Below, in pieces: positions 24,284 to 33,050 of a stretch of 49,764 nt of DNA; within the stretch, counting starts at the first letter, position 1, and each line of letters begins with the position of its first letter. The stretch lies in NCBI RefSeq assembly GCF_000297095.1, contig NZ_AEEA01000105.1, positions 1 through 49,764 on the forward strand, in the 5' to 3' direction. This stretch comes from Treponema primitia ZAS-1. GTDB taxonomy: Bacteria; Spirochaetota; Spirochaetia; Treponematales; Breznakiellaceae. The position numbers and the translations under genes were made by a program. The notes under the pieces are model-generated. The model ran no database searches, was not told the origin of the DNA, and saw nothing but the letters and a program-made list of their open reading frames with translations.

Positions 24284-24595
24284 ATGCCCTGGTTTTTCGA
24301 GAACGAAACGGATTTAGCCGCAAAAAAGAAGCATAAACTTGCGGAACCCGAAGAATTCCGGGTCGTTATGCTGAACGATCACTATACCACCATGGACTTC
24401 GTAGTGGAGATCCTGATGCTCGTCTTCCATAAGGGTGAGGAGGAGGCGAACCGCATAATGATGGATATTCACCGGAAGGGCCGGGGCGTTGCGGGAATCT
24501 ACCCCTGGGATATAGCCCAAACCAAGGCGGAACAGGTCCATGCCATGGCCCGGCAGAACGAATTTCCTCTGCATTGTGTGGTAGAAAAAAACTAA
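24284..24595 (+). CDS. clpS: ClpS adaptor protein
   Basis: A 103-residue adaptor that delivers proteins bearing N-terminal Leu, Phe, Tyr or Trp to ClpAP. The conserved core is present: FRVVMLNDHYTTMDFVVEIL (the Asn-Asp that binds the N-degron amino group), then VFHKGEEEANRIMMDIHRKG and the end EFPLHCVVEKN. It lies 33 bases before clpA. No Shine-Dalgarno is seen before the ATG; TATCCT ends six bases upstream, a weak fit to the leaderless promoter pattern seen elsewhere. Confidence 0.93.
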   Translation: MPWFFENETDLAAKKKHKLAEPEEFRVVMLNDHYTTMDFVVEILMLVFHKGEEEANRIMMDIHRKGRGVAGIYPWDIAQTKAEQVHAMARQNEFPLHCVVEKN

Positions 24596-24628
24596 AAATT
24601 TGATTATATTTATTGGGAGGGGTGAAAA

Positions 24629-27076
24629 GTGAAAATCAGCCGCCACGTGCAGGCGATCATCAATGCCGCCTATAATGAGGCCAAGGTACGTAACCATGAG
24701 TACCTGACCCCCGAACATGTTCTTTATGCAGCCCTGGCCTTTAACGAGGTACAGGGCATCCTTGTCTCCTGCGGAGCCAACCTGGATCAGCTCAAGCTTG
24801 GGATGGAGGATTATTTTGAACAGCAGGTACCCACCCAGGACAATACCGAACCTACCCAAACCGTGGGGTTCCAGAGTGTATTGGAGCGGGCGGTACTTCA
24901 AAGCCAGTCTTCCCAAAAGCAAATCCTGGATATCGCGGATATCCTGGTTTCCCTTTACGATGAAGAGCGGAATTACTGCGCCTATTATCTGCGCAAATCC
25001 GGGATAAAGAACCGGTTGGAGCTTCTGGAAAGCCTTTCCCGGGAATTCGAAGATGAGGGTGAACAGAATTTTTCCCAGGGCTATTCCCCTAAATTTAGCC
25101 GAACCAACCCCAACCCCTTGAATGAGGGGGAACCGGGCCGCGAGGGTTTTCCCGAAGAAGGGGAAATGGCGGATCCCGCCCAAAAAACCAAGGCCAACAA
25201 ACGGAGCGCCCTGGAACGGTACGCCACGGAGCTTACCGCCCTGGCAAAGCTGGGCAAACTGGAGCCGGTAATCGGCCGGCGGACCGAACTGGACCGGACC
25301 GTGCAGGTGCTTTGCCGCCGGCTTAAAAACAACCCCGTCCATGTGGGGGATTCCGGGGTGGGCAAGACCGCCATCACCGAAGGGCTGGCCCAGCGCATTG
25401 TCGCCGGGGAGGTCCCCCCCACCTTAAAGGATTTTTCAATCTTTTCCCTGGACATGGGCGCCCTGGTGGCGGGAACCAAATACCGGGGCGATTTCGAGGA
25501 ACGGATCAAACGGGTTGTGGAAGAGATCCTGAAAAAAGAAAAGGCCATCCTCTTTATTGACGAGATCCATACCCTGGTAGGGGCCGGTTCCGTCTCGGGC
25601 AGCGCCCTGGACGCCTCCAACCTCCTTAAGCCCGCCTTATCATCGGGGAAACTCCGCTGCATAGGCTCCACCACCCACGAGGAATACGGCAAGTTTTTCG
25701 AGAAGGACCGAGCCCTGTCCCGGCGCTTCCAGAAAATTGATATTGACGAGCCCAGCCAGGAGGATGCCATCGCCATACTCCAGGGGCTCAAGTCTAAATA
25801 CGAGGATTACCACAAGGTGCGGTACAACGATGCGGCGGTGGAGGGCGCAGTGCGGCTTTCCGCCCAGTTCATCACCGAACGGCGCTTGCCGGATAAGGCC
25901 ATCGACGTAATCGACGAGGCCGGGGCCTTTGCCCGTATCGAAGCCTTCAAAAACAAGGCCGATAGGGGCGCGGAGCTTCCGCGGGAAGCTTCGGCAACGG
26001 GTACAGCGGAAACACCGGCGACGGGTGCGGCGGAAGTATCCGCGGAGGAAGCGCCTATAGACATCGGTCTCCAGTTAATCGAAGCCGTGGTTTCCCGGAT
26101 AGCCCGCATCCCCGAACGGTCCGTGGGGGAAAGCGAGAAGGACAAGCTCCGCTTCCTGGAGGACAAGCTCCGCTCGCGGATCTTCGGCCAGGACGAGGCG
26201 ATCCTGGCGGCGGTCAAGGCGGTCAAGCGTTCCCGGGCCGGGTTCCGGGCGGATAACAAGCCCGTGGCGAACTTCCTCTTTGTGGGCCCCACCGGTGTCG
26301 GCAAAACCGAGTTGGCCCGGGCTTTGGCGGATATCCTTGGGGTGTCCATGCACCGCTTCGACATGAGCGAGTACCAGGAAAAGCATACCGTGTCCCGTCT
26401 TATCGGATCCCCCCCGGGCTATGTGGGTTACGAAGAGGGGGGCCTCCTCACGGACGCCATCCGGAAGCAGCCCCACAGCGTTGTACTCCTGGACGAAATC
26501 GAAAAGGCGCATCCGGACATCTACAATATACTTCTCCAGATCATGGATTACGCTACCCTAACCGATAACAACGGCAGGAAGGCGGATTTCCGCAACGTGG
26601 TCTTTATCATGACCAGTAACGCCGGCGCCCGGGAAATCGGCAAGAGCCTCATCGGCTTTGGCGAGCGGGTTGCCGGAGAGGCGGAGGTGGACAGCGCGGT
26701 GGAGCGGATCTTCACCCCGGAATTCCGCAACCGCCTGGACGCGGTGATCCGCTTTAGTCACCTGTCCAAGGAAGTGATGCAGTCCATAGTCCGCAAGGAA
26801 CTGGATCTCTTTAAAGCCCAGTTGATGGAAAAGAAGGTAGACCTGGAAATAAGCGATGCCTGCGTGGAGCATCTTGCGGAAGAGGGCTACAGCCAGGAAT
26901 TCGGCGCCCGCAACGTGGGCCGCCTTATTGAAGACAAGATCAAGTCCTTCTTTGTGGACGAGGTCCTCTTCGGCAGCCTCAGTTCCGGCGGTGCAGCCCG
27001 GGCGGACTGGCACGACGGGGACTACCACATTGAGGTACGTGATTCCGCAGAAGCGCTGGCTTCGATAGACGGCTAG
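24629..27076 (+). CDS. clpA: ClpA, AAA+ unfoldase of the ClpAP protease
   Basis: An 815-residue Clp/Hsp100 ATPase that unfolds substrates for ClpP. It has an N-domain (about 1-145) for ClpS binding, a first AAA module with Walker A GDSGVGKTAI near residue 240 and LFIDEIHTL, and a second with GPTGVGKTELAR near 555 and VVLLDEIEKAHPD. The ClpP-docking loop is present as SLIGFGE. Translation starts at GTG (24629) behind GGGAGGGG. Unusual is an Ala/Thr/Glu-rich insert of roughly 25 residues (TGTAETPATGAAEVSAEE) between the two modules. Second gene of clpS-clpA-aat. Confidence 0.94.
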   Translation: MKISRHVQAIINAAYNEAKVRNHEYLTPEHVLYAALAFNEVQGILVSCGANLDQLKLGMEDYFEQQVPTQDNTEPTQTVGFQSVLERAVLQSQSSQKQILDIADILVSLYDEERNYCAYYLRKSGIKNRLELLESLSREFEDEGEQNFSQGYSPKFSRTNPNPLNEGEPGREGFPEEGEMADPAQKTKANKRSALERYATELTALAKLGKLEPVIGRRTELDRTVQVLCRRLKNNPVHVGDSGVGKTAITEGLAQRIVAGEVPPTLKDFSIFSLDMGALVAGTKYRGDFEERIKRVVEEILKKEKAILFIDEIHTLVGAGSVSGSALDASNLLKPALSSGKLRCIGSTTHEEYGKFFEKDRALSRRFQKIDIDEPSQEDAIAILQGLKSKYEDYHKVRYNDAAVEGAVRLSAQFITERRLPDKAIDVIDEAGAFARIEAFKNKADRGAELPREASATGTAETPATGAAEVSAEEAPIDIGLQLIEAVVSRIARIPERSVGESEKDKLRFLEDKLRSRIFGQDEAILAAVKAVKRSRAGFRADNKPVANFLFVGPTGVGKTELARALADILGVSMHRFDMSEYQEKHTVSRLIGSPPGYVGYEEGGLLTDAIRKQPHSVVLLDEIEKAHPDIYNILLQIMDYATLTDNNGRKADFRNVVFIMTSNAGAREIGKSLIGFGERVAGEAEVDSAVERIFTPEFRNRLDAVIRFSHLSKEVMQSIVRKELDLFKAQLMEKKVDLEISDACVEHLAEEGYSQEFGARNVGRLIEDKIKSFFVDEVLFGSLSSGGAARADWHDGDYHIEVRDSAEALASIDG

Positions 27077-27097
27077 AGCCTCCCCTATCCTTATACC

Positions 27098-27832
27098 ATG
27101 CGGTTCCGTTCCGGTCCGGACCCCCAATTTCCTTACCTCACCGAGTATGATCGCTTTAATTTTCCGTCCCCCGAGGAAAGCCCGGACTGGATCGTAGCCG
27201 TGGGGGGTAATCTCTCCCCGGGTATGCTCCTTTCCGCCTATGAACAGGGCCTGTTCCCCTGGTATAACCAGGATGACCCCATACTCTGGCAGTCCCCGGA
27301 CCCCCGGTTTGTCATATTTCCGGAAAAACTCCACGTTTCAAAGTCTATGCAAAAAGTTTTTAGACAGGGGCAATTCAGCTTTGCCCTGGACCGCAATTTT
27401 CCCGCTGTCATCCATGGCTGCGGTGAGGTCTGCCGCCCCGGCCAGGGGGGTACCTGGATCACCAAGGACATCATCGCCGCCTATACGGAACTCCACCGCC
27501 TCGGCTGGGCCCATTCTGCGGAAAGCTACCTGGATGGCGAGCTGGCCGGGGGCTGCTACGGGGTACGGCTTGGCAATGCCTTTATCGGGGAATCCATGTT
27601 CGCCCGGGAGCCCAATGCGTCTAAAGCAGCATTTCTGCGGCTGGCAAAGATCCTCTTTGCGGACGGGGTCTCCTTCATCGACTGCCAGGTTCACACGGAT
27701 CATCTGGAAAGCCTGGGGGGAGAGGAGATCAGCAGGAAGGAATGCCTTAAACTTCTGGGCCGAGCCCAGGCGGAACGGAACCACGCCGGGGGTAGGAGGG
27801 GCAATTGGGGAGAGTTGTACGGAGAATTATAA
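27098..27832 (+). CDS. aat: Leucyl/phenylalanyl-tRNA-protein transferase
   Basis: A 244-residue enzyme that adds Leu or Phe from aminoacyl-tRNA to proteins starting with Lys or Arg, creating N-degrons. Motifs: FPSPEESPDWIVAVGGNLSP, YEQGLFPWYNQDDPILWQSP, GTWITKDIIAAYTELHRLGWAHS, FIGESMFAREPNASKAAF and FIDCQVHTDHLESLGG. It starts 21 bases after clpA, completing one transcript that makes the degron, recognises it and unfolds the substrate. Confidence 0.94.
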   Translation: MRFRSGPDPQFPYLTEYDRFNFPSPEESPDWIVAVGGNLSPGMLLSAYEQGLFPWYNQDDPILWQSPDPRFVIFPEKLHVSKSMQKVFRQGQFSFALDRNFPAVIHGCGEVCRPGQGGTWITKDIIAAYTELHRLGWAHSAESYLDGELAGGCYGVRLGNAFIGESMFAREPNASKAAFLRLAKILFADGVSFIDCQVHTDHLESLGGEEISRKECLKLLGRAQAERNHAGGRRGNWGELYGEL

Positions 27833-27840
27833 CACAAATA

Positions 27841-27863
27841 ATCAGCGCCTTGGGCGTTGATTT
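27841..27863 (+). terminator. Possible terminator of clpS-clpA-aat
   Basis: ATCAGCGCC (27841-27849) pairs with GGCGTTGAT (27853-27861) over nine positions with one G-U and a three-base loop. Only TTTA follows, so the U-tract is weak; termination may be partial. Confidence 0.35.
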
Positions 27864-27894
27864 ACCATGAGATTTTAGAACTGATCAGCCGATC

Positions 27895-28080
27895 TTAGCC
27901 GAGGAGATCCACGTTGTTACCGACATTAGAATCGGTGATAACTTCGGCGGACTCAAGCAGCTTGGCAGCAGCGGCGCCCTGTTCTTCAGCATTCCGAATG
28001 GCCATGCTCTGAACCTTAGCCGCCGCTTCCTGCTGAACCGCATCTTGGGTCATAGGCTTAGAAACGTTTTCTATTTCCAT
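27895..28080 (-). CDS. Small YjfB-like putative motility protein
   Basis: With the start at 28080 the product is 61 residues: it opens MEIENVSKPM, has a helical middle rich in Ala/Gln (VQQEAAAKVQSMAIRN, AAAAKLLE) and ends VGNNVDLLG. The pattern M-[DE]-I, a helical core and a final G..[IV]D is that of the YjfB family (PF14070), small proteins associated with motility genes in Gram-positives and spirochetes. The frame is open upstream to 28107, but a consensus promoter overlaps that part and ends six bases before 28080. No ribosome-binding site is visible. Monocistronic. Confidence 0.6.
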   Translation of the reverse strand: MEIENVSKPMTQDAVQQEAAAKVQSMAIRNAEEQGAAAAKLLESAEVITDSNVGNNVDLLG

Positions 28081-28086
28081 GTTATA

Positions 28087-28115
28087 AGTATACACCGGAA
28101 TACACAAAAATGCAA
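28087..28115 (-). promoter_or_regulatory. Predicted promoter of the YjfB-like gene (leaderless geometry)
   Basis: TTGCAT (28115-28110), a 17-base spacer and TATACT (28092-28087) on the minus strand; six bases separate it from the ATG at 28080. It looks like a housekeeping promoter rather than a flagellar sigma-28 one. Confidence 0.55.
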
Positions 28116-28207
28116 TAACAATGAAAAAAACCGTAAAAGACTACAGCCGCCCTTGGTATCACCTTCGCTGTCCCATACCCAAGAGCGGCACTGGTACTAT
28201 TCCCGCC

Positions 28208-29425
28208 TTACTGTAATTCGGCGGGCACCGTCTTGGGCATCTCCGTATGATTAGGCCCAAAGTGTTTGAGGATTACCAAAGGCTCAACACGGCTCTTGTT
28301 GACCAGCGTTACCCCGGCTTTTGCCGTGGACTCGGCAACAAAAAACTCATCGGTACTCTGCTGACCAAAACGCAGCAGGGTCGGAGCTTCAATCTCCCAC
28401 TTGTTCAAAGTACCATGCCCCTGCACACAGATAAGACCGTAGGCGGCGGGGTCCTTGACGGTAACGCTTTCTCCGGGCTGCACCGTAAGTTCTTTGGCGC
28501 CAAAGTACTCGTTGGCATAGGATACCCACTTTTCCGTATGGGCCTTATCGGAAACCACCGTAACCGGGGGCCGGAAATAGTGCTTCCGGTAACTGGGGTC
28601 TATGTTCTTTTCCCAATCCAGGAGGCTGAAGATATAGTCGATATCTTCTTTTTTATCCGTGGGACATTCGGCCACGAGGAATTCCCGGGGATAAATCTCG
28701 CCGGAAGCTACATTTTCATATACCGCATTTACATCCGCATTCCACTGGGGTTCATAGGTCAGCACCGAAGCTGGGGCATGGATAACCCCCGCCGGGGTAT
28801 ACCAGCCGGTTCCCAGGGTTACCCGGTAGGCCCGGGAAAGTTCAGTAATCCGGGTATCGCCCTTTAGGTAATCCCGCAGTCTCTGTTTAACCTGTTCGGG
28901 TTTTACATCGGGATCAAAGCCAAAATAGGTGGCGTCCAGGGTTCCGGTATAATTATTCAACTGAGGCGGGAAGTAGTAGGACTCCGGTTTACCCAGCTTC
29001 CCCACATTTTTAGCATGCTCAAACATCAGATGCACATGGTGAAACAGGGGATCCACATAGTCAAAATATTTTGAATACATGGGCCAGCCGCCGTATTTTT
29101 TTACCAGCTCTTCGCCTACGATTCCGGCGCCCAGGGTTTCAACCGCTTCTTTCAGGGTAAACTTCTCATCATTGTCATAACTTACCGCCACATAACTCAA
29201 GCCTTCGTCCGCCCCGGCCAGGGGTCCGTTTTGTGCGGCAATGGTAGAGGCAAACCAGCGTTCCTTTATAGAACCCCGTATCAGCCCATACGCATAATAA
29301 TCATTTGGGTGTAGTTTAAGACGTCTGCCCGCCTTACCGTTGGGCCGTGGCACAAACACCGGATTCAGACGGAAAATACCGCCGCCCTGTTCTAGGGTCT
29401 TTTCGATAAGTGATTTGTTACTCAT
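28208..29425 (-). CDS. ManA-like cupin protein (mannose-6-phosphate isomerase related)
   Basis: A 405-residue cytosolic protein. FHHVHLMFEHAKN and the region LGTGWYTPAGVIHAPASVLTYE look like the metal-binding cupin strands of class I phosphomannose isomerases, and the C-terminus (VQPGESVTVKDPAAYGLICV, then FFVAES) looks like a second cupin barrel. Family members interconvert mannose-6-P and fructose-6-P, but overall similarity is partial, so an isomerase of another sugar phosphate or a sugar-binding cupin is possible. GGAG ten bases before the ATG supports the start. Neighbours give no pathway clue. Confidence 0.6.
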   Translation of the reverse strand: MSNKSLIEKTLEQGGGIFRLNPVFVPRPNGKAGRRLKLHPNDYYAYGLIRGSIKERWFASTIAAQNGPLAGADEGLSYVAVSYDNDEKFTLKEAVETLGAGIVGEELVKKYGGWPMYSKYFDYVDPLFHHVHLMFEHAKNVGKLGKPESYYFPPQLNNYTGTLDATYFGFDPDVKPEQVKQRLRDYLKGDTRITELSRAYRVTLGTGWYTPAGVIHAPASVLTYEPQWNADVNAVYENVASGEIYPREFLVAECPTDKKEDIDYIFSLLDWEKNIDPSYRKHYFRPPVTVVSDKAHTEKWVSYANEYFGAKELTVQPGESVTVKDPAAYGLICVQGHGTLNKWEIEAPTLLRFGQQSTDEFFVAESTAKAGVTLVNKSRVEPLVILKHFGPNHTEMPKTVPAELQ

Positions 29426-29504
29426 TCTTATATTCTCCTTTGGTACATTTGGTTTTCATTTTTTGAGCAATCGGGTTGGCGGTATATTCCATCGCCTGAA
29501 CCAC

Positions 29505-30953
29505 CTAGGCTTCCCGTAAAAACGCGACGTATCCTTTATAGGTGGTGTAGAGATCTATCTTACTGATCACCTCGAAGGGCGAGTGCATGGAGAGCACCGG
29601 AATACCGCAGTCCAGGACCTCTACCCCCAGGTTAGCCACATCCAGGGCGATGGTTCCGCCGCCGCCCTTATCGACCTTGCCCAGAGCGCCGAACTGCCAC
29701 TGGACCTTGTTCCGGTTAAGTATGCCCTGAACCTTCTGGCAAAATTCAGCGTTCGCCTCGCTGCCCCCGAACTTGCCCCCCCGGCCGGTAGCCTTGGATA
29801 ATACGATGCCCTTGCCAAAGTAGGAGGATGTTTTTTTGTCGTACACCGAATCGTAGTTCGGATCAAAGGCGGAGTTTACATCCGCGGAAAGCATGGCGGA
29901 TTTGCCCAGGCACTGCCGCAGGCTTATCTCAGAATAGCTGTCTAAGGTTTTTGCCCCCAGGTAGGCCACGAAATTTTCGAAGAGCCGGGACTGGGCGCCG
30001 GTATTTCCCATGGAGCCAATCTCCTCCTTATCGGTGAGGAGACAAACTACGGTCTTTTCGGGAATGTCAGCAGTATTCAGGGTCCCGTGGAGGGCGGCGA
30101 AGGCGCAGCAGCGGTCATCGTGACCGTAGCCGCCTATCATGCTCCGGTCAAAGCCCAGGTCACGGGCCTTGTGGGCGGGGACAAACTCAAACTCCGCCCC
30201 CGCAAAGTCCTCTTCCAGGATGCCATATTTTTCGTGGAGCAGGCTGAGGAGTTTGAGCTTAACCTTGTCCTTGGCCTTGGGGTCCTTGTAGGGCCGGGAC
30301 CCCGCAAGGATGTCCAGCCCTTCCCCATCGATAAAGTCCGATGCCTTCTTCTGCATCTGCTCCCGGGCAAGGTGGGGCAGCAAGTCGGTGATGCAAAAAA
30401 CCGGGTCATCCTCATCCTCCCCTATACATATCTCCCGCTTTACCCCGTCCTTGCCAACCACCGTGCCATGCATGGCCAGGGGTATGGTGAGCCACTGATA
30501 ATGCTTTATCCCTCCATAATAGTGGGTATCCAGCAGGGCTAATTCGGAATCCTCGTAGAGGGGGTTGGTTTTCAGATCGATACGGGGGGAATCCACATGG
30601 GCCCCCACGATATTGAGCCCCTCGGTAAAGGGCTTGCTGCCGATCACCGCAAAAACCAGGGACTTGCCCTTGATATTCTGGTACACCCTTGCGCCGGGCT
30701 TTAGGCTGCCCTTTTCCTGCAAGAGGATATCCAGATCCTTAAAACCCTTTTCCTTAAGCAGTTCCAGGGCCGCCCGTACAAATTCCCGCTCGGTTTTTCC
30801 CCGGTCCAGGAATACCCGGTATTTTTTGGCAAAGGACTCGATCTCCTTAAGATCTTCTTCGGAAGCGGCGTCCCAGCAGTTCTTTATATCAAAACACAGT
30901 TTTTCCGAAAGCAGCTGGCCCTCGGTTTTCTTGTCATCATCGTTGGCTCCCAT
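29505..30953 (-). CDS. M18-family aspartyl aminopeptidase
   Basis: A 482-residue di-zinc aminopeptidase that removes N-terminal acidic residues from peptides in the cytosol. Zinc-site motifs: IVGAHVDSPRIDLK, LLTDKEEIGSMGNTG, LSADVNSAFDPNYDS and the C-terminal PVLSMHSPFEVISKID. The frame is open to 31079, but those 42 extra codons run into a repeat element; AGGAGGT (30965-30959) sits six bases before the ATG at 30953, one of the best ribosome-binding sites in the window, and fixes the start there. Confidence 0.9.
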   Translation of the reverse strand: MGANDDDKKTEGQLLSEKLCFDIKNCWDAASEEDLKEIESFAKKYRVFLDRGKTEREFVRAALELLKEKGFKDLDILLQEKGSLKPGARVYQNIKGKSLVFAVIGSKPFTEGLNIVGAHVDSPRIDLKTNPLYEDSELALLDTHYYGGIKHYQWLTIPLAMHGTVVGKDGVKREICIGEDEDDPVFCITDLLPHLAREQMQKKASDFIDGEGLDILAGSRPYKDPKAKDKVKLKLLSLLHEKYGILEEDFAGAEFEFVPAHKARDLGFDRSMIGGYGHDDRCCAFAALHGTLNTADIPEKTVVCLLTDKEEIGSMGNTGAQSRLFENFVAYLGAKTLDSYSEISLRQCLGKSAMLSADVNSAFDPNYDSVYDKKTSSYFGKGIVLSKATGRGGKFGGSEANAEFCQKVQGILNRNKVQWQFGALGKVDKGGGGTIALDVANLGVEVLDCGIPVLSMHSPFEVISKIDLYTTYKGYVAFLREA

Positions 30954-31030
30954 GTTATACCTCCTGGACAGCCTATTTCGCTTTTCGGAAAAAAGCAATA
31001 TGGACTGAGGCGGGGTCTTATCGGCAAAGA

Positions 31031-31158
31031 CGGGCGGAGGGAGGGGCATCCCCGACGCTCGCACGCTTGTAGAATCCACCTCCGGAGCCCCGCAAGCGGG
31101 TCTCCTCCGGCGGGGAATTCCAAATGTGCTCGGTCGGGGATGCCCCTCCCTCCGCCCG
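31031..31158 (+). repeat. Long-armed palindromic element, copy A
   Basis: A 128-base element bounded by perfect 26-base inverted repeats (31031-31056 and 31133-31158). Its centre carries CTTGTAGA, AGCCCCGC, GGGTCT and GGGGAATTCCAAAT, shared with copies B and C. It lies between the divergent aminopeptidase and gltX genes. The whole 30954-31541 gap holds no gene, only copies A and B, the 39-base tandem repeat and the gltX promoter. Confidence 0.9.
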
Positions 31159-31179
31159 CCGATGCCAATTATACAATGC

Positions 31180-31296
31180 GCTAAACTTAGTTAGGTATCT
31201 CCGGTTTCCGGGAAATACGCCAAGCTTAGTTAGGCGTCTCCGGCTCCCGGGAAATACGCCAAGCTTAGTTTGGCGCCTCCGGCTCCTGGGAAATAC
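31180..31296 (+). repeat. 39-base tandem repeat, three units
   Basis: Units 31180-31218, 31219-31257 and 31258-31296 are each exactly 39 bases and share CTTAGTT, CTCCGG and GGGAAATAC, differing by a handful of substitutions. It sits between palindromic copies A and B. There are no spacers, so it is not a CRISPR array. Confidence 0.9.
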
Positions 31297-31322
31297 GCTC
31301 AAACACAGGCTGTGCGAACAGG

Positions 31323-31446
31323 CGCCGGTGGGGGCGGGGAGCCACGCTGCGGGATATTCTGGAATTCCCTGCTGGAGGAGACCTACTGGGCTCCGCAAGC
31401 AGACTCTACAGGCATCCCGCAGTGGGGATTCCCGCCCCCACCGGCG
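31323..31446 (-). repeat. Long-armed palindromic element, copy B (inverted)
   Basis: A 124-base copy in the opposite orientation to A and C. Outer arms begin CGCCGGTGGGGGCGGG and end with its complement; inner arms pair with a few mismatches. On the plus strand the right arm is followed by TTTTT (31447-31451), so it can act as an intrinsic terminator in that direction. Confidence 0.88.
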
Positions 31447-31503
31447 TTTTTCCGATCCGCCCCTCTCAATGTTCCGAGTGTTTTTCCCAAGAGGGCACGA
31501 AAG

Positions 31504-31532
31504 TTGCATGAATTTCGTTTTTGTAGTATCAT
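31504..31532 (+). promoter_or_regulatory. gltX: Predicted gltX promoter (leaderless geometry)
   Basis: TTGCAT (31504-31509), a 17-base spacer and TATCAT (31527-31532), nine bases before the gltX ATG, with no Shine-Dalgarno sequence between. Confidence 0.5.
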
Positions 31533-31541
31533 CGATCTACC

Positions 31542-33050
31542 ATGACCATACGAGACCGTTACGCGCCATCCCCCACGGGGCTTCAGCACATAGGGGGGAT
31601 ACGAACCGCCCTGTTTAATTATCTTTTTGCCCGCTCTCAGGAGGGGCGCTTCATACTCCGCCTGGAGGATACGGACCGTACCCGGTATGACGAGGTGTTC
31701 GTCAAAAACCTCTACGATACCTTTTCTTGGCTGGGCATCCATTGGGACGAGGGGCCGGATATCGGCGGAAGCGCCGGCCCATACATACAGTCCGAACGGT
31801 TTGAGCTGTACAAAAAGTACGCCCTGGAGCTGGTGGAAAAAGGCCGGGCCTATTACTGTTTCTGCTCCGCAGAACGGCTGGACAAAATCCGCGCTGAACG
31901 GGAAGCGGCCCATGCCAAGGAAGCCGGCTACGACCGGCACTGCCGGGACATCCCCCCGGCGGAAGCGGCAGCCCGGGCACAGGCCGGGGAAGCCTATACC
32001 ATCCGCCTTAAGATACCCCTGGGCGAGAATCCGGGGGAGTCCGCAATAACCAAGTTCCGGGATCAGCTCCTGGGGGATATTGAATGGAAGAACGATGATG
32101 TGAGCCCCGACCCGGTGCTCCTCAAGTCCGACGGCTTCCCTACCTACCACCTGGCCAACATTGTGGACGATCATCTTATGGAAATTACCCACGTACTCCG
32201 GGCCCAGGAATGGCTTTCCTCCACCCCCATGCACGTAATTCTGTATAAGGCTTTCGGATGGGAACATCCGGTGTTCTGCCACCTCCCCATGGTGATGGGT
32301 CAGGACGGCAAAAAACTGAGCAAACGCCACGGCGCCACCAGCATCGACGAGTTCCGCCGCCAGGGTTATCTGCCGGAGGCGCTGCTTAACTATGTGGCCC
32401 TCCTGGGGGCCTCCTACGAGGAGGGCAGGGAAATCTATACCCTGGAAGAACTGGCGGAGCGGTTCAGCCTGGACAAGCTCAACAAAGCCCCGGCGATCTT
32501 TGACTATAAAAAACTGGAATGGTACAACGGCCAGTACATACGGATGAAAAGCGATGCGGAGCTTGCCGCCCTGGCCCTGCCCTACAGTATTGCTGCGGGC
32601 CTTTTCGGCGAAGCGGGAACGGAGCCCAATGCGGAACAACGGGGCGTCTTTATTACCGCCATGCCTTTGATCAAGGAACGGCTTGTATTCCTCCACGAGG
32701 CGGCGGAAAAACTGCGTTACCTGTTCAGCGAACCGGCGATCCCCGCAGCGGAGGAATTTATCCCCAAAAAAGCGGATCTGGCCCAGGCGATCAAACTTTT
32801 GAAGCTGGGCCGGGAACTGGTAAAGCCCATGGCTGAATCGAATGATGAGGATGCGGAGGCGCTTATCAAAGCTGCGGCGGAAAAGGCGGAGCTAAAGCTC
32901 GGCGACCTCTTGATGCCCCTGCGGGTAGCCATTACCGGCTCGCGTGTCAGCCCGCCCCTCTTCGGGTCCCTGCGTATACTGGGAGCGGAACGGGCACTGG
33001 AACGGGTGGATAGGGCCTTGGCAGCGTTACTACTTGAAGGGAATTCCTAA
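31542..33050 (+). CDS. gltX: Glutamyl-tRNA synthetase
   Basis: A 502-residue class Ic synthetase that charges tRNA-Glu. It opens RDRYAPSPTGLQHIGGIRTA (HIGH signature as QHIGG), has LRLEDTDRTRY, and the KMSKS loop appears as DGKKLSKRHGATS near residue 255. The C-terminal anticodon-binding half is complete. The predicted start codon matches the family, with no ribosome-binding site. Its last 21 bases overlap the remnant gene on the opposite strand. Confidence 0.95.
   Translation: MTIRDRYAPSPTGLQHIGGIRTALFNYLFARSQEGRFILRLEDTDRTRYDEVFVKNLYDTFSWLGIHWDEGPDIGGSAGPYIQSERFELYKKYALELVEKGRAYYCFCSAERLDKIRAEREAAHAKEAGYDRHCRDIPPAEAAARAQAGEAYTIRLKIPLGENPGESAITKFRDQLLGDIEWKNDDVSPDPVLLKSDGFPTYHLANIVDDHLMEITHVLRAQEWLSSTPMHVILYKAFGWEHPVFCHLPMVMGQDGKKLSKRHGATSIDEFRRQGYLPEALLNYVALLGASYEEGREIYTLEELAERFSLDKLNKAPAIFDYKKLEWYNGQYIRMKSDAELAALALPYSIAAGLFGEAGTEPNAEQRGVFITAMPLIKERLVFLHEAAEKLRYLFSEPAIPAAEEFIPKKADLAQAIKLLKLGRELVKPMAESNDEDAEALIKAAAEKAELKLGDLLMPLRVAITGSRVSPPLFGSLRILGAERALERVDRALAALLLEGNS

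Noticed and set aside
24314..25342. 342-codon minus-strand frame
   Set aside because: Antisense to clpS and clpA, with no domain; clpS and clpA are certain.
31180..31296. CRISPR array
   Set aside because: Units abut directly without unique spacers, only three units, and no cas gene nearby.
31018..31618. Overlapping frames of 160-odd codons on both strands before gltX
   Set aside because: They translate the palindromic and tandem repeats (repeating SRRRLTKLGVFPG-like blocks) and are not proteins.
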